DNA of 64,000 bases from positions 930,001 to 994,000 of the forward strand of contig CP003809.1 of the NCBI GenBank assembly GCA_000299095.1, given 5' to 3'. The notes under the pieces are model-generated. The model had not been told where the DNA came from, ran no database searches, and worked only from the letters and a program-made list of their open reading frames with translations. This document shows, piece after piece, positions 28,092-39,281 of this stretch; the first letter of the stretch is position 1; the number at the start of each line of letters is the position of its first letter. The translations under genes and the position numbers were made by a program. The stretch is from an alpha proteobacterium HIMB5 (GTDB taxonomy: Bacteria > Pseudomonadota > Alphaproteobacteria > Pelagibacterales > Pelagibacteraceae).

Positions 28092-30755
28092 TTAATTTTT
28101 TTTTTGTATTTCTGATTGAGCAGCAGCCAACCTTGCTACTGGTACTCTATAAGGAGAACAAGACACATAATTTAGTCCAGCTTTAGAACAAAATTCTATA
28201 CTTTTTGGATCGCCACCATGTTCACCACAAATACCAAGTTTAATTGATTTATTTTCTTTCTTTCCTTGTTCAACTGCAATTTTTACTAAGTCGCCAACTC
28301 CATCATCAATAGAAACAAAAGGATCAATCAAAAATATTTTATTTTCTATATAGTCATTTAAGAATTTTCCACTATCGTCTCTACTAATTCCAAATGTGGT
28401 TTGTGTTAAATCATTTGTACCAAAACTAAAAAATTCTGCATGTTTTGCAATATCTCCTGCTTTGATTGCAGCTCTTGGCAATTCGATCATTGTACCAACT
28501 AGAAAATCAATTTTAACTTTATTCTCATTTTGTACATTATTTGCAGTATTAATTACCAATTCTTTCATTAATCTTATTTCCATCTCTGTAGAAACTAAAG
28601 GAATCATAATTTCTGGAAATGCAGATTTAATTTTATTTTTCTTTAACTCACATAAGGCTTCAAAGATTGCTCTACATTGCATTTCATAAATTTCAGGAAA
28701 CGATATTCCTAATCGACAACCTCTGTGACCTAACATTGGATTCTGTTCATGTAATTCATTTATTCTATTTTCAATTTCCTTAGCTGGCAAATTTACAACG
28801 GATGCTACTTCTCCTATCTCTTTTTCTGTTCTTGGTAAAAATTCATGTAAAGGAGGGTCCAATAATCTAACAGTTACCGGCAAACCACTCATTATTTTAA
28901 ATATTTCCATAAAATCTTTTTTCTGATGCGGAAGTAGTTTATCCAGAGCTTTTGCTCTATCTTCTTTAGTTTTGGATAAAATCATTTCCCTTACTGATAA
29001 AATTCTCTCTTCATCAAAAAACATATGTTCTGTTCTGCATAATCCAATTCCTTCTGCACCAAATTCTCTTGCAGTTTTAGTATCTAATGGCGTTTCAGAA
29101 TTAGTTCTAACTTTTAATTTTCTAAAACTATCTGCCCAACTCATAAGTTTTGAGAAATCTCCAGAAATTTCTGGTTGAACTGTAGGAACACTTCCTAAAA
29201 TCACTCTTCCAGTTGATCCATCTATAGTGATTACATCACCCTCTTTTACAGTTTGATCTGCTGTTTTAAATATTTTTTCATCATAATTAATTTCAATTTC
29301 ACTAGATCCAGAAACGCAAGGTCTTCCCATTCCTCTTGCAACGACAGCAGCATGACTGGTCATTCCTCCTCTTGCTGTCAGAATTCCTTTTGCTGCATGC
29401 ATACCATGTATGTCTTCTGGAGAAGTTTCAACTCTAACTAAAATAGTGTCTTGCATCATGTCATTTAATCTTTCAGCTTCATCAGAATCAAAAACAACCT
29501 TACCTGAAGCTGCCCCTGGAGAAGCTGGAAGTCCATTAGCAATCACATTTATTTTTGTTTTTTCATCTAACGTTGGATGTAATAATGTATCTAAAGAATT
29601 TGGATCTATTCTTAATACAGCTTCTTTTTTAGAAATTAATTTTTCCTTAACCATGTCTACAGCAATTTTAACTGCTGATTTTGAAGTTCTTTTTCCAGAT
29701 CTAGTTTGTAGCATCCATAATTTTTGATTTTCGACTGTAAACTCAACATCTTGCATATCTTTATAATGCTTCTCTAGTTTAGTTAAAATCTTATCTAATT
29801 CTTTGTAAACTTTTGGCATAGACTCTTCCATTGATAAAGCATCTACACCTGCAGACTTTCTAGCTTTTTTTGTGATGTATTGTGGTGTTCTTGTTCCAGC
29901 AACTACATCCTCACCTTGCGCATTTATCAAGTACTCTCCATAAATATCATTTGAACCATCTGAAGGGTTTCTTGTAAAAACAACACCAGTAGCACAATCA
30001 TTACCCATGTTTCCAAAAACCATTGATTGAACATTCACAGCAGTTCCCCATTCGGAAGGTATTTGATTTAATTTTCTATAAACTTTTGCTCTATTACTTT
30101 CCCAAGACAAAAATACAGCACTAACTGCACCTAAAAGTTGGTCAAAAACATCTTGAGGAAAATCTTTTCCAGATTTTTCCTTAACTGTTTTTTTAAAGTC
30201 ATCAATCAAACCATCCCAGTCATTCTCATCTAGGTCAGTATCAAGTAGAACACCTTTCGTAAGCTTATAATTTTCAATTAATTCCTCGAAATGGTAACTT
30301 TCAACACCCATTACAACATTTCCATACATTTGAATGAAACGTCTATAGCTATCTTTAGCAAATCTGCCATTAAATGTTTTTTTAGATAACGCTTCTACAG
30401 TTTTGTCATTTAAACCTAAATTAAGAATAGTATCCATCATACCTGGCATGGATACTCTAGCACCAGATCTTACTGATAATAATAATGGATTTTTATTGTC
30501 TCCAAACTTTTTGGATACATCTTTTTCGACTACTTTTAATTCTTTTTTAATTTGTTCAATTATTTTTTTTCCTAACCTTTTTTTTTCTTTATAAAATAAT
30601 TTACAGACTTCTGTTGATATCGTAAATCCAGGAGGAACAGGTAAACCCATCCTTCCCATTTCTGATAAATTTGCACCTTTCCCACCTAGAAAATTTTTAG
30701 GGTTCTTTATTTTCTTAGTTTCTTTTGATTTAAAATTTAAAATTAGTTTTTTCAC
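28092..30755 (-). CDS. ppdK: Pyruvate, phosphate dikinase
   Basis: PPDK interconverts pyruvate, ATP and phosphate with phosphoenolpyruvate, AMP and pyrophosphate. In SAR11 it may serve gluconeogenesis or PPi-linked glycolysis (established for the family, inferred here). The 887-residue protein has the ATP-grasp-like nucleotide domain first (GGKGANLSEMGRMGLPVPPG near 24-43). The phospho-carrier His lies in GGMTSHAAVVARGMGRPCVSG, and the C-terminal PEP-utilising barrel has the proton-donor Cys in GICGEHGGDP. Length matches the bacterial enzyme. Its start overlaps the glyS end by four bases, within the sppA-glyQ-glyS-ppdK series. Confidence 0.97.
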   Translation of the reverse strand: MKKLILNFKSKETKKIKNPKNFLGGKGANLSEMGRMGLPVPPGFTISTEVCKLFYKEKKRLGKKIIEQIKKELKVVEKDVSKKFGDNKNPLLLSVRSGARVSMPGMMDTILNLGLNDKTVEALSKKTFNGRFAKDSYRRFIQMYGNVVMGVESYHFEELIENYKLTKGVLLDTDLDENDWDGLIDDFKKTVKEKSGKDFPQDVFDQLLGAVSAVFLSWESNRAKVYRKLNQIPSEWGTAVNVQSMVFGNMGNDCATGVVFTRNPSDGSNDIYGEYLINAQGEDVVAGTRTPQYITKKARKSAGVDALSMEESMPKVYKELDKILTKLEKHYKDMQDVEFTVENQKLWMLQTRSGKRTSKSAVKIAVDMVKEKLISKKEAVLRIDPNSLDTLLHPTLDEKTKINVIANGLPASPGAASGKVVFDSDEAERLNDMMQDTILVRVETSPEDIHGMHAAKGILTARGGMTSHAAVVARGMGRPCVSGSSEIEINYDEKIFKTADQTVKEGDVITIDGSTGRVILGSVPTVQPEISGDFSKLMSWADSFRKLKVRTNSETPLDTKTAREFGAEGIGLCRTEHMFFDEERILSVREMILSKTKEDRAKALDKLLPHQKKDFMEIFKIMSGLPVTVRLLDPPLHEFLPRTEKEIGEVASVVNLPAKEIENRINELHEQNPMLGHRGCRLGISFPEIYEMQCRAIFEALCELKKNKIKSAFPEIMIPLVSTEMEIRLMKELVINTANNVQNENKVKIDFLVGTMIELPRAAIKAGDIAKHAEFFSFGTNDLTQTTFGISRDDSGKFLNDYIENKIFLIDPFVSIDDGVGDLVKIAVEQGKKENKSIKLGICGEHGGDPKSIEFCSKAGLNYVSCSPYRVPVARLAAAQSEIQKKN

Positions 30756-32818
30756 TTATTGGTTTCTAGTTTTGAAAAATTTGTAAAATTTTCGAACGTT
30801 TTACAAAACATTTGTAAAAGTTCCAATCTGTTTTTTTTTATATTTTCATCTTTGTCATTTACTTGAACATTATCAAAGAAAGCATCCAAAGATTCTTTTG
30901 CACTGGCTAAAATTGATAAAGTTTCCTCATAATTTTCTGAATTATCAATTGATGAAAAATATTTTCTAATATCATTGATTTTGTTTAAAAGATTTCTTTC
31001 AAAATCTGACTTAAAAATACCAGGATCAGTTGTATTATCTAATTTAAATTTTTTTCTATTTTCACTCTCAATTATATTTGAAGCTCTTTTATAAATTGCG
31101 ATTACATCTTTGCCAGATTGATTATTGATTAATTTATTTAAAATTTTTGCTTTATCAAATTCTATCGTAGGAGTATTAAGGTTTATATTTACAATTGATG
31201 CTTCAACTATATCGTTTCTGATGTTTTTTTCTCGCATGTAATATCTAAATCTATCTGTTAAGAAATCTTCTAAATCATTGAACAAATTTTGATTTGTAAG
31301 TTTTAAGTTTTGAGTTTCGTATAAACTTGCAGAATATCTTATTAAATCTTTAATCTTAAAATCTTTTTTATTTTCAATTATTGTTCTCACAAGGCCAAGT
31401 GCTAATCTTCGCAACGCGAAAGGATCCTTAGAGCTTGTGGGTTTTTTATCAATACCAAAAAAACCTACCAAACTGTCTAACTTATCAGAAATAGACAATG
31501 CTATACTGTAGGGTTTTTTAGAAATTTTTGAATCTAAGCCAACAGGTAAATACTGTTCGCTGATTGCAATTGAAATATCTTTTTCAAAACCCTGTGCCTC
31601 TGCAAAATATCCACCCATTAGTCCTTGTAACTCTGGAAACTCACCAACAATTTCTGAAATTAAGTCAACTTTAGAAATTGATGCAGACAACTCTACTTTT
31701 TCTTTACTAATTAGAAGTTCATCCGAAATCATTGATCCCAATTTTCTCATTCTCTGAGCTTTGTCATAGTATGTGCCAAGTCCCTCAAAATAATTCATAA
31801 CTTTTAATTTTGAAACTTGTTTGACTAAATTTAAAGATTTGTCTTTGTTCCAAAAAAATTCTGCGTCTGTTAGTCTTGCTTCAACCACTCGTTCATTTCC
31901 AAGCTTAATCAATCCTTTTTTATCTAGCTTATTAGAAACAACTATAAATTCATTAGTAAGATCACCTTTAGTATTATAGGTTGGGAAATATTTTTGGTGA
32001 TGTTGCATTGTTATTATTAAAATTTCCTTTGGAATTTTTAAAAATCTTTCATCAAACTTACAAATGATAGAATTAGGTTGATCTGTTAAATTTATAACTT
32101 CATCTAGCACTTTAGAATTACGATCAATTAAGAAATTTTTTTTATTTTCAATTTTATCAAATTGTTTTTCTATTATTTTTTTTCTCTCATCGTTATCTAC
32201 AATTTTTTCTATCTTTTTTAGACTGGATTGATAATCTTTATAATCTTTAACTATCTTTGTTTTTTCTTCAAATTGAGCATCCAAAAAAGTAAAATTGTTA
32301 GATGGTATATGATGAAATTTAAAATCTATTTTTTTTTTGTCATATATAGCTAAAATTGACTTTAAAGGTCTTCCCCAATTTAATTCACCATAGCCCCATC
32401 TCATTGATTTTTTCCATTGTATTCTATTCAAATTTTCTAAAATTAAATCTTTTAAAATATTTTGAGTTTTTATTTTTTGTTGTTTTTTTTTAAAAAAATA
32501 GAAATCACCTTTGTCTGTTTTTTTGATGATCAAATCTTTTTTTGTAATACTATTAGATCTTAAAAATCCTTCTGTTGCTTTTTCAGGTGCTTTGATATTT
32601 GGTCCTTTTATTTCTTCAGATTTTATTATTGTCTCTTTTTGAAGTCCTTCGAAAACTATTACAGCACGATTAGGAGTAGATTTACAAAAACTATTTTTAA
32701 ATTGAATTGATTTTTCATTAAAACTTTTTTGAAAATTTTCTAATAAATCATCTCTTAATTTTTTTTGTAAATTAGAAGGTATCTCTTCACTCAATAATTC
32801 TAAAAAGAATTCTGACAT
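30752..32818 (-). CDS. glyS: Glycyl-tRNA synthetase beta subunit
   Basis: GlyS is the tRNA-binding beta chain of the bacterial (alpha2-beta2) glycyl-tRNA synthetase. I start it at ATG 32818, giving MSEFFLELLSEEIPSNL, the conserved beta-subunit N-terminus, two bases after the glyQ stop. A longer frame from 32842 would only overlap glyQ and add eight unlike residues. Other landmarks are RWGYGELNWGRPLKSI, TMQHHQKYFPTYN, GLGTYYDKAQR and the anticodon-binding-like C-terminal region. The length of 688 residues is normal. It overlaps ppdK by four bases. Confidence 0.95.
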   Translation of the reverse strand: MSEFFLELLSEEIPSNLQKKLRDDLLENFQKSFNEKSIQFKNSFCKSTPNRAVIVFEGLQKETIIKSEEIKGPNIKAPEKATEGFLRSNSITKKDLIIKKTDKGDFYFFKKKQQKIKTQNILKDLILENLNRIQWKKSMRWGYGELNWGRPLKSILAIYDKKKIDFKFHHIPSNNFTFLDAQFEEKTKIVKDYKDYQSSLKKIEKIVDNDERKKIIEKQFDKIENKKNFLIDRNSKVLDEVINLTDQPNSIICKFDERFLKIPKEILIITMQHHQKYFPTYNTKGDLTNEFIVVSNKLDKKGLIKLGNERVVEARLTDAEFFWNKDKSLNLVKQVSKLKVMNYFEGLGTYYDKAQRMRKLGSMISDELLISKEKVELSASISKVDLISEIVGEFPELQGLMGGYFAEAQGFEKDISIAISEQYLPVGLDSKISKKPYSIALSISDKLDSLVGFFGIDKKPTSSKDPFALRRLALGLVRTIIENKKDFKIKDLIRYSASLYETQNLKLTNQNLFNDLEDFLTDRFRYYMREKNIRNDIVEASIVNINLNTPTIEFDKAKILNKLINNQSGKDVIAIYKRASNIIESENRKKFKLDNTTDPGIFKSDFERNLLNKINDIRKYFSSIDNSENYEETLSILASAKESLDAFFDNVQVNDKDENIKKNRLELLQMFCKTFENFTNFSKLETNK

Positions 32819-32820
32819 TT

Positions 32821-33699
32821 TTAATTTTGACTTTCTACCCAAGCTGCTGCTGCAGTTTTTGTAATGTCCCTAATTCTTGCAATATACCCTGCTCTTTGAG
32901 CAACACTTATTGCTCCTCTAGCATCTAAAATATTAAATATGTGACTAGCTTTTAAACATTGATCATAAGCAGGTAGTGATATTTTTTTTTCAGCTAAAGA
33001 TTTTGCTTCTTCCTCATGCATATCAAACATTTTAAATAAATTTTCTACATTCGCTTTTTCAAAATTATAAATTGAAAATTCTTTTTCAGATTGATGAAAA
33101 ACATCTCGGTATAGCAAGCCTTCAGAATTCCAAACTAAATCATAAACATTTTTTTTCTGCTGGGTAAACATACAAATTCTTTCTAAACCGTAAGTTAATT
33201 CTACTGATACTGGTTTGCACTCAAAGCCAGCCATTTGTTGAAAATATGTAAACTGAGTAATTTCCATACCATCACACCAAACTTCCCAGCCCAAACCTGC
33301 GGCTCCTAAAGTTGGACTTTCCCAATCATCTTCAACAAATCTAATATCATGATCTTCATGATTTATGCCTATACTTTGTAAACTTTTTAAATAAAGTTTT
33401 TTAATATTGTTCGGTGATGGTTTAATCAAAACTTGATACTGATAATAATGTTGTAATCTATTTGGATTTTCTCCATATCTACCATCAGTAGGTCTTCTTG
33501 ATGGCTGGACATAAGCTGTTTTCCAAGGTTTGGGTCCTAAAGATCTCAGAGTTGTTGCAGGATGAAATGTTCCTGCCCCGACCTCCATATCATAAGGTTG
33601 TAAAATAGCACATCCTTCCTTACTCCAAAACTTTTGGAGGTTCATTATAGTTTCTTGAAAAGTTAGTGTTTTTGGGTGAGTTTTTTTTTTAGAAACCAT
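32821..33699 (-). CDS. glyQ: Glycyl-tRNA synthetase alpha subunit
   Basis: GlyQ is the catalytic alpha chain. The class II motifs are clear: [14 protein letters not shown] at the N-terminus, [54 protein letters not shown] and [10 protein letters not shown] place the start at ATG 33699 ([15 protein letters not shown], 292 residues). An in-frame ATG at 33747 would overlap sppA by 59 bases and add residues that do not look like GlyQ. The chosen start overlaps the sppA end by 11 bases. A 10-base poly-A tract lies just after the start but stays in frame. Confidence 0.95.
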   Translation of the reverse strand: MVSKKKTHPKTLTFQETIMNLQKFWSKEGCAILQPYDMEVGAGTFHPATTLRSLGPKPWKTAYVQPSRRPTDGRYGENPNRLQHYYQYQVLIKPSPNNIKKLYLKSLQSIGINHEDHDIRFVEDDWESPTLGAAGLGWEVWCDGMEITQFTYFQQMAGFECKPVSVELTYGLERICMFTQQKKNVYDLVWNSEGLLYRDVFHQSEKEFSIYNFEKANVENLFKMFDMHEEEAKSLAEKKISLPAYDQCLKASHIFNILDARGAISVAQRAGYIARIRDITKTAAAAWVESQN

Positions 33700-34495
33700 A
33701 TCTTTGCCAAATAGATCTTTCCTCAACAATATTAGCAAACTGATCAATCTGATCTGTTGAAGACGAAAGTTTTTTGCTTAACCAACTTTTTGATTTTTCA
33801 AACTTTTTAATAACAACATCATCTCCGTACTTATTCCTCAAAACTTCATTAGCATCACCAATTCCATCAACAAGTCCTAATTCTTTTGCTTTTGAACCTG
33901 ACCAAAATTCACCGGAGAATAGTTCAACATCATTTTTATTTAACTTTACGCCTCTACTTTCTTCAACAACATTTATAAAATCTTTATGTAAATCTAACTG
34001 AATCTTTTTTAATCTTTCTATATCTTCAGGTTTTTCTTCCATAAAAGGATCTAGCGTACTTTTATTTTTTCCAGCAGTGTGTACTCTTCTTTCTACTCCA
34101 ACTTTTTTAATTAATTCTGTAAATCCAAACGAAGAATAAATTACTCCAATGGAACCTATGATAGAACTTGAATTTGCATAAATTTCATCTCCAGCACATG
34201 CAATTAAATAACCTCCTGAAGCAGCAACATCTTCAGCAAAAACAATTACTTTTGTTTTATTTTTTTTTGCTTGATATCTGATAAATTTATAAATCAAATG
34301 AGATTGCACTGGTGACCCCCCTGGTGAATTAATAGTCACTGCAACACATGGTGATTTTTTAAGCTCAAAAGCCTTTTTAATAATTTCTTCTTGGCCAGCA
34401 AAATCTATACCTTGCTTAAATTTTCCAACATTACCAATTACACCGCTTAATTTTATATGAGGAATAATTTTTTTCTTTTTAAACAATGAGAACAT
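33689..34495 (-). CDS. sppA: Signal peptide peptidase SppA-type serine protease (S49 family)
   Basis: S49 proteases use a Ser-Lys dyad to cut cleaved signal peptides or other membrane-linked peptides. The 268-residue protein shows [34 protein letters not shown] and the nucleophile region [15 protein letters not shown] (near 125-139). A likely general-base Lys lies in [13 protein letters not shown]. The first residues ([18 protein letters not shown]) lack a clear membrane anchor, unlike many SppA proteins, so it may be cytosolic or peripheral. It heads the sppA-glyQ-glyS-ppdK series and is divergent from ispB. Confidence 0.88.
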   Translation of the reverse strand: MFSLFKKKKIIPHIKLSGVIGNVGKFKQGIDFAGQEEIIKKAFELKKSPCVAVTINSPGGSPVQSHLIYKFIRYQAKKNKTKVIVFAEDVAASGGYLIACAGDEIYANSSSIIGSIGVIYSSFGFTELIKKVGVERRVHTAGKNKSTLDPFMEEKPEDIERLKKIQLDLHKDFINVVEESRGVKLNKNDVELFSGEFWSGSKAKELGLVDGIGDANEVLRNKYGDDVVIKKFEKSKSWLSKKLSSSTDQIDQFANIVEERSIWQRYGF

Positions 34496-34613
34496 ATTTG
34501 ATTTTTATAGTTTTTTTCTAGATTATAAAGACACCTTATAATTGAAGTTTAAGGTGCGTCAATTGATAAGTGATAATTACAAACTAATTATACTAATTAT
34601 ACCCAATCAAATT

Positions 34614-35627
34614 ATGGGAACAGTAGTACAATTAAAAAACAAAATAAATAATTCTTACTTTCAACTAAGAGATTCTAATGAACAGAGGCTCGCTTTAGTT
34701 GAAGAGAGAATCGAAAAAAAATTAGACAGTCATGTAGAATTAGTCAAAGAGATGACTGATTATCATATTAAAACTGGGGGTAAAAGACTTAGAGCTTTAT
34801 TAACTCTAATCTCAGCAAAATTATGTGGTTACAACAGTGGGTCAAGAGATGTTAACTTGGCTGCATGTGTTGAGTTAATTCACAGTGCAACTCTTATGCA
34901 TGATGATGTAATCGATAACGGATTAGTCAGAAGAAATAAAAAAACATTAAATCAAATATGGGGTAATCAATCATCAGTACTAGTTGGTGATTATTTATTA
35001 AGTAGATGTTTTGAAATGATGGTTGAAGATGGAAACTTAGAAGTTTTAAAACTTTTATCATCAACTTCTTCTAAAATTGCACAAGGTGAGGTGCTTCAGC
35101 TTCAACACAAAGGTGAAGTTGATATGCTTGAGGAAACATATTTAAAAATAATTACAGCCAAAACTGCAGAACTATTTGCTGCTGCAACAAAAGTTGGAGC
35201 AATTTTATCTAATGTAGATAGTAAAAAAAAAGAAGCTCTAGAATTTTATGGAAGAAACTTAGGTCTTACGTTTCAAATCGCTGATGATACTCTTGATTAT
35301 AATTCTGAGTTAAAACTATTTGGTAAGAAAATTGGTAAAGATTTTTTCGAAAATAAAATTACTTTACCAATAATTTTACTTTGTCAAAAAACTTCTGAAA
35401 AAGAAAAAGAAAATATAAAAAATATTTTTTCAAAAGAAAATAAAGATGATAAAGATTTTAATTATATTTTATCTTTAATTAAGAAATATAATATTATTTC
35501 AGATTGTTATAGAAAAGCAGAACACTATATTAATCTTGCTGGAAATGCTTTAAGCGCATTTGATGAGAATGAAAATAAGAAAATAATGCAAGGTTTAACA
35601 TCTTTTAGCCTTGAAAGAGATTTTTAA
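34614..35627 (+). CDS. ispB: Polyprenyl (octaprenyl-type) diphosphate synthase
   Basis: A long-chain trans-prenyltransferase that makes the ubiquinone side chain from farnesyl and isopentenyl diphosphates. Both Asp-rich motifs are present: HDDVIDNG (first) and IADDTLDY (second). GGKRLRALLTL and GEVLQLQHKGEVDM are also typical. I start at ATG 34614 (MGTVVQLKNKINN, 337 residues), which fits family lengths. The frame stays open upstream to a TTG at 34542, but those residues are unlike the family and lie in the promoter region. Chain length cannot be read from the sequence. Its end overlaps convergent pdxH by four bases. Confidence 0.92.
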   Translation: MGTVVQLKNKINNSYFQLRDSNEQRLALVEERIEKKLDSHVELVKEMTDYHIKTGGKRLRALLTLISAKLCGYNSGSRDVNLAACVELIHSATLMHDDVIDNGLVRRNKKTLNQIWGNQSSVLVGDYLLSRCFEMMVEDGNLEVLKLLSSTSSKIAQGEVLQLQHKGEVDMLEETYLKIITAKTAELFAAATKVGAILSNVDSKKKEALEFYGRNLGLTFQIADDTLDYNSELKLFGKKIGKDFFENKITLPIILLCQKTSEKEKENIKNIFSKENKDDKDFNYILSLIKKYNIISDCYRKAEHYINLAGNALSAFDENENKKIMQGLTSFSLERDF

Positions 35628-36250
35628 GGACTTAGCAATACTTTATCCCAAGATTTATTTTCATTTTTTATATACTTTAATCTCTCGTGAATTCTACTCT
35701 CTCCATCTAACCAAAATTCAATTGATTGTGGGCTTAAATTCCAACCAGACCAATGATCTGGTCTTGGGACATTATTTTCATCATTAAATTTCTTTTTAAA
35801 TTCATCAATTGAATTTTTTAATTCATCTCTATTTTTTAAGATACTACTTTGTTTTGAAGCCCATGCTCCAATTCTACTTTCATATCCTCTTGAATTATAA
35901 TATTTATCCGCTACTTCATCTGAAACTTGAGAAACTTTTCCCACAATTCTGATTTGTCTTAATAAACTTTTCCAATGAAAACACATTGCCACATTAGGGT
36001 TCTCTTTAATATCATTACTTTTTTTGCTATTTAAATTTGTATAAAATATAAATCCATTAGAATTAAACCCTTTAAGCAAAACCATTCTAACTGATGGAAT
36101 ACCATCTTTAGTAGACGTACTTAATGCCAGAGCATTTGGGTCATTTGGTTCACTTTTTTTTGCTTCTTCAAACCACTTTCCAAACAACTCAAAAGGATCT
36201 GATAAATCTAAAAAACAGTTATTTAGACCTAAGGTGTTTTTTTCGTTCAT
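35624..36250 (-). CDS. pdxH: Pyridoxamine 5'-phosphate oxidase
   Basis: PdxH uses FMN and oxygen to oxidise pyridoxine or pyridoxamine phosphate to pyridoxal phosphate. The 208-residue protein has ALSTSTKDGIPSVRMVLLKGF (about 42-62), GFIFYTNLNSKKSND, and the C-terminal PRPDHWSGWNLSPQSIEFW with an ESRIHERLKY end. These match the FMN- and substrate-binding regions. It is divergent from aroC with a 33-base gap and convergent with ispB. Confidence 0.95.
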   Translation of the reverse strand: MNEKNTLGLNNCFLDLSDPFELFGKWFEEAKKSEPNDPNALALSTSTKDGIPSVRMVLLKGFNSNGFIFYTNLNSKKSNDIKENPNVAMCFHWKSLLRQIRIVGKVSQVSDEVADKYYNSRGYESRIGAWASKQSSILKNRDELKNSIDEFKKKFNDENNVPRPDHWSGWNLSPQSIEFWLDGESRIHERLKYIKNENKSWDKVLLSP

Positions 36251-36265
36251 AATTTTAACAAAATA

Positions 36266-36282
36266 ATTTATACAATATAAAT
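36266..36282. promoter_or_regulatory. Inverted repeat in the pdxH-aroC divergent gap
   Basis: ATTTATA-CAA-TATAAAT is a perfect 7-base inverted repeat that fills half of the 33-base divergent gap and ends one base before the aroC ATG. It provides a TATA-like -10 in both directions and is probably the shared core of two overlapping promoters. Confidence 0.35.
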
Positions 36283-36283
36283 A

Positions 36284-37366
36284 ATGTCATTTAACACTTT
36301 TGGAAAGATATTTCGATTCACAACTTGGGGAGAATCTCATGGTCCTGCTATTGGATGCGTAGTTGATGGCTGTCCACCTATGATTCAATTAAATGAAAAA
36401 GACATACAAATTGAATTAGATAGGAGAAAACCTGGACAATCAAAATTTACAACTCAAAGAAAAGAAAGTGACAAAGTTCAAATCTTATCTGGTGTATTTG
36501 AAGGAAAAACAACTGGAACTCCAATCTCAATGATTATCTACAATCAAGATATGAGATCAAAAGATTATGGTGATATAAAAGATAAGTTTAGACCGGGTCA
36601 CGCAGATTTAACATATTTTAAAAAGTATGGCATCAGAGACTATAGAGGAGGAGGAAGATCTTCTGCAAGAGAAACAGCAGCAAGAGTTGCTGCTGGAGCA
36701 ATTGCAAAAAAAGTTTTAGAAAAAAATTTTGGAAAAAAATTTAATGTTTCAGGTGCTGTAACTCAATTAGGAATACTTGGGTGTGATACCTCAAAATGGG
36801 ATAAAAAATTTATTAATAAAAATCCATTTTTTTGTCCTGATAAATCAATGTTGAAGATTTGGGAAAAATATCTTTTGGGTATTAGAAAAGCTGGTTCATC
36901 ATGTGGGGCTGTAATCGAGGTAAGAGCTAATGGTATTCCTGCAGGATTAGGAGCTCCTATTTACTCAAAACTAGATATGGATTTAGCATCGGCTATGATG
37001 AGTATTAATGCTGTGAAAGGAGTAAATATTGGCTCGGGTATGAATTCAGCACAATTAAGTGGTGAAGAAAATTCTGATGAAATATCTCAAAATAAAAACA
37101 CACTTAAGTTCAAATCCAATAATGCTGGAGGTATTTTGGGAGGAATTTCGTCTGGGCAAGAAATAATTGTATCTTTTGCTGTGAAACCAACATCATCAAT
37201 TTTAACATCTAGAAAAACAGTGAATAAATTTGGAAAAAACACAACTATATCAGTAAAAGGTAGGCATGATCCGTGTGTTGGAATAAGAGCTGTGCCTGTT
37301 GGAGAGGCAATGATGAATTGTGTTTTATTAGATCATTACCTAATGCACAAAGCTCAGTGTAAATAA
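36284..37366 (+). CDS. aroC: Chorismate synthase
   Basis: AroC makes chorismate from 5-enolpyruvylshikimate 3-phosphate with reduced FMN, the last common step to aromatic amino acids. The 360-residue protein starts [20 protein letters not shown], the conserved N-terminus. [35 protein letters not shown] lies near 105-140 and the C-terminal [18 protein letters not shown] near 326-343. Length is normal. The gene ends one base before the convergent dxs stop. Confidence 0.97.
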   Translation: MSFNTFGKIFRFTTWGESHGPAIGCVVDGCPPMIQLNEKDIQIELDRRKPGQSKFTTQRKESDKVQILSGVFEGKTTGTPISMIIYNQDMRSKDYGDIKDKFRPGHADLTYFKKYGIRDYRGGGRSSARETAARVAAGAIAKKVLEKNFGKKFNVSGAVTQLGILGCDTSKWDKKFINKNPFFCPDKSMLKIWEKYLLGIRKAGSSCGAVIEVRANGIPAGLGAPIYSKLDMDLASAMMSINAVKGVNIGSGMNSAQLSGEENSDEISQNKNTLKFKSNNAGGILGGISSGQEIIVSFAVKPTSSILTSRKTVNKFGKNTTISVKGRHDPCVGIRAVPVGEAMMNCVLLDHYLMHKAQCK

Positions 37367-37367
37367 C

Positions 37368-39281
37368 TTAGTTTTGTTTTTGTAAAACTATATTTGAATT
37401 TATCAAATCCATTATTTTTTCCTCTATAGAACTTGAGTCTAGCAAAGCTTCTGAGTACATTATTTCTGGTTTGTCTTGGTCAATAAATAAATCTGGTAAT
37501 ATCATTGATCTAAATTTTAAATTTGAATCTAATAGATTTTTTTTCGTTAAAAAATTGACAACATGCGAGCCAAAACCACCTATTGCACCCTCTTCAATTG
37601 TAAGAATTGATTCATGTGTAGTGGCTAATTGCCAGATTAAATTTTCATCTAAGGGTTTAGCAAACCTTGCGTCTATAACCGTAATATTTATTCCTTTTTT
37701 TTTTAAATTTTCTGATGCTTTTAGTACTTCACTTAGTCTAGTCCCAAAATTAAGAACTGCTAATTTTTTTCCCTCTTGAATAATTCTTCCCTTACCAATT
37801 TCAATTTTTTCAGAAATTGGTGGTAGTTCTGTCCCTAATCCAGTTCCCCTAGGATATCTAAATGCACAAGGTTTATCATTTATATCTACAGATGTGTTAA
37901 TCATTCTTACTAATTCCGCTTCATCACTTGCAGCCATTATTATAAAATTTGGTAAAGTAGATAAGTAAGTAATATCAAAACTTCCTGCATGTGTTGGGCC
38001 ATCAGCTCCAACTAGTCCAGCCCTATCAATTGCAAATCTTACAGGTAGACTTTGTATTGCAACATCATGAACAATTTGATCATAAGCTCTTTGTAAAAAA
38101 GTTGAATAAATTGCGGCATAAGGTTTATAATTTTCTGTAGCTAAACCTGCAGCAAAAGTTACTGCATGTTGTTCTGCAATTCCAACATCATACATTCTGC
38201 TTGGAAATTCTTTTCCAAACACATCTAAACCTGTACCGCCAGGCATAGCAGCTGTAACTGCAACAATTTTACTATCTTTTTTTGCATGCTCAATTAAAGT
38301 TTTAGCAAAAACTTTTGTGTATGATGGAGCTGATGCAGAAGCTTTTACTTGTTCACCTGTACCTACATTAAACTTAGATACTCCATGATAATGATCATTA
38401 GCTTTTTCAGCAAATGAATAACCTTTGCCTTTTTGAGTTTTAATATGAATTAAAATTGGGCCTTGGTGTTTAGATTGTTTAACATTTTTTAATATTGGTA
38501 CAAGAGTGGTTAAATCATGTCCATCGATAGGACCAATATAATAAAATCCTAATGAGTGAAATAAAGTTCCTCCCGTTACAGCTGATCTAAATAAATCTTC
38601 AGCTTTTCCAGCTTTAGCACTAAATCTTTTTGAAAAAGCAGAAGTAATAAGTTTTATTGTTTCTCTTAGGCTAAAATAAATCTTTCCAGAAAAAATTTTT
38701 GCAAGATAAGTGCTCATAGCACCAACTGGTTTTGCAATAGACATTTCGTTATCATTCAAAATTACAATCATTTTTGCTTTTGAGGTTCCTGCGTTATTCA
38801 TTGCTTCATAAGCCATACCAGCGCTGATGGCACCATCTCCAATAACTGCAATGACTTCATCATTTTTATTAGATAACTTGTTAGCTTCAGCAATACCTAG
38901 CCCAGCAGAAATTGAGGTTGAGCTATGTGCGGCTCCAAATGGATCATACTCGCTTTCAGTTCTTTTAGTAAAACCTGAAATTCCTCCACCTTGTCTTAAA
39001 GTTCTAATTTTATCTTTTCTACCTGTGAGAATTTTATGGGGATAAGATTGATGACCAACATCCCAAATTATTTTATCCTGTGGTGTATTGAATACATAAT
39101 GAAGAGCCACTGTTAATTCCACAACCCCTAAACTGGCACCAAGATGTCCTCCAGTTGTGGAAACAGCGTCTATTACCTCTTCTCTTAATTCATCCGATAC
39201 AACTTTTAAATCTTTTTCAGAAATTTTTTTTAAATCAGATGGGAAATTAATTTGATTTAAAAATTTATATTTTTTACTCAT
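37368..39281 (-). CDS. dxs: 1-deoxy-D-xylulose-5-phosphate synthase
   Basis: Dxs condenses pyruvate with glyceraldehyde 3-phosphate using thiamine diphosphate, the entry step of the MEP isoprenoid pathway. The 637-residue protein has [20 protein letters not shown] near 44-63, the cofactor motif [18 protein letters not shown] near 148-165 and the transketolase pyrimidine domain with [18 protein letters not shown] near 364-381. Its start overlaps the ispA end by four bases. xseB-ispA-dxs is a widespread proteobacterial operon. Confidence 0.97.
   Translation of the reverse strand: MSKKYKFLNQINFPSDLKKISEKDLKVVSDELREEVIDAVSTTGGHLGASLGVVELTVALHYVFNTPQDKIIWDVGHQSYPHKILTGRKDKIRTLRQGGGISGFTKRTESEYDPFGAAHSSTSISAGLGIAEANKLSNKNDEVIAVIGDGAISAGMAYEAMNNAGTSKAKMIVILNDNEMSIAKPVGAMSTYLAKIFSGKIYFSLRETIKLITSAFSKRFSAKAGKAEDLFRSAVTGGTLFHSLGFYYIGPIDGHDLTTLVPILKNVKQSKHQGPILIHIKTQKGKGYSFAEKANDHYHGVSKFNVGTGEQVKASASAPSYTKVFAKTLIEHAKKDSKIVAVTAAMPGGTGLDVFGKEFPSRMYDVGIAEQHAVTFAAGLATENYKPYAAIYSTFLQRAYDQIVHDVAIQSLPVRFAIDRAGLVGADGPTHAGSFDITYLSTLPNFIIMAASDEAELVRMINTSVDINDKPCAFRYPRGTGLGTELPPISEKIEIGKGRIIQEGKKLAVLNFGTRLSEVLKASENLKKKGINITVIDARFAKPLDENLIWQLATTHESILTIEEGAIGGFGSHVVNFLTKKNLLDSNLKFRSMILPDLFIDQDKPEIMYSEALLDSSSIEEKIMDLINSNIVLQKQN

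Noticed and set aside
33700-33747. An upstream ATG for glyQ at 33747
   Set aside because: It would overlap sppA by 59 bases, and the added residues do not resemble GlyQ. ATG 33699 matches the family start.
34542-34613. A 24-residue N-terminal extension of IspB from TTG 34542
   Set aside because: The added residues are unlike the family and cover the expected promoter region between sppA and ispB.
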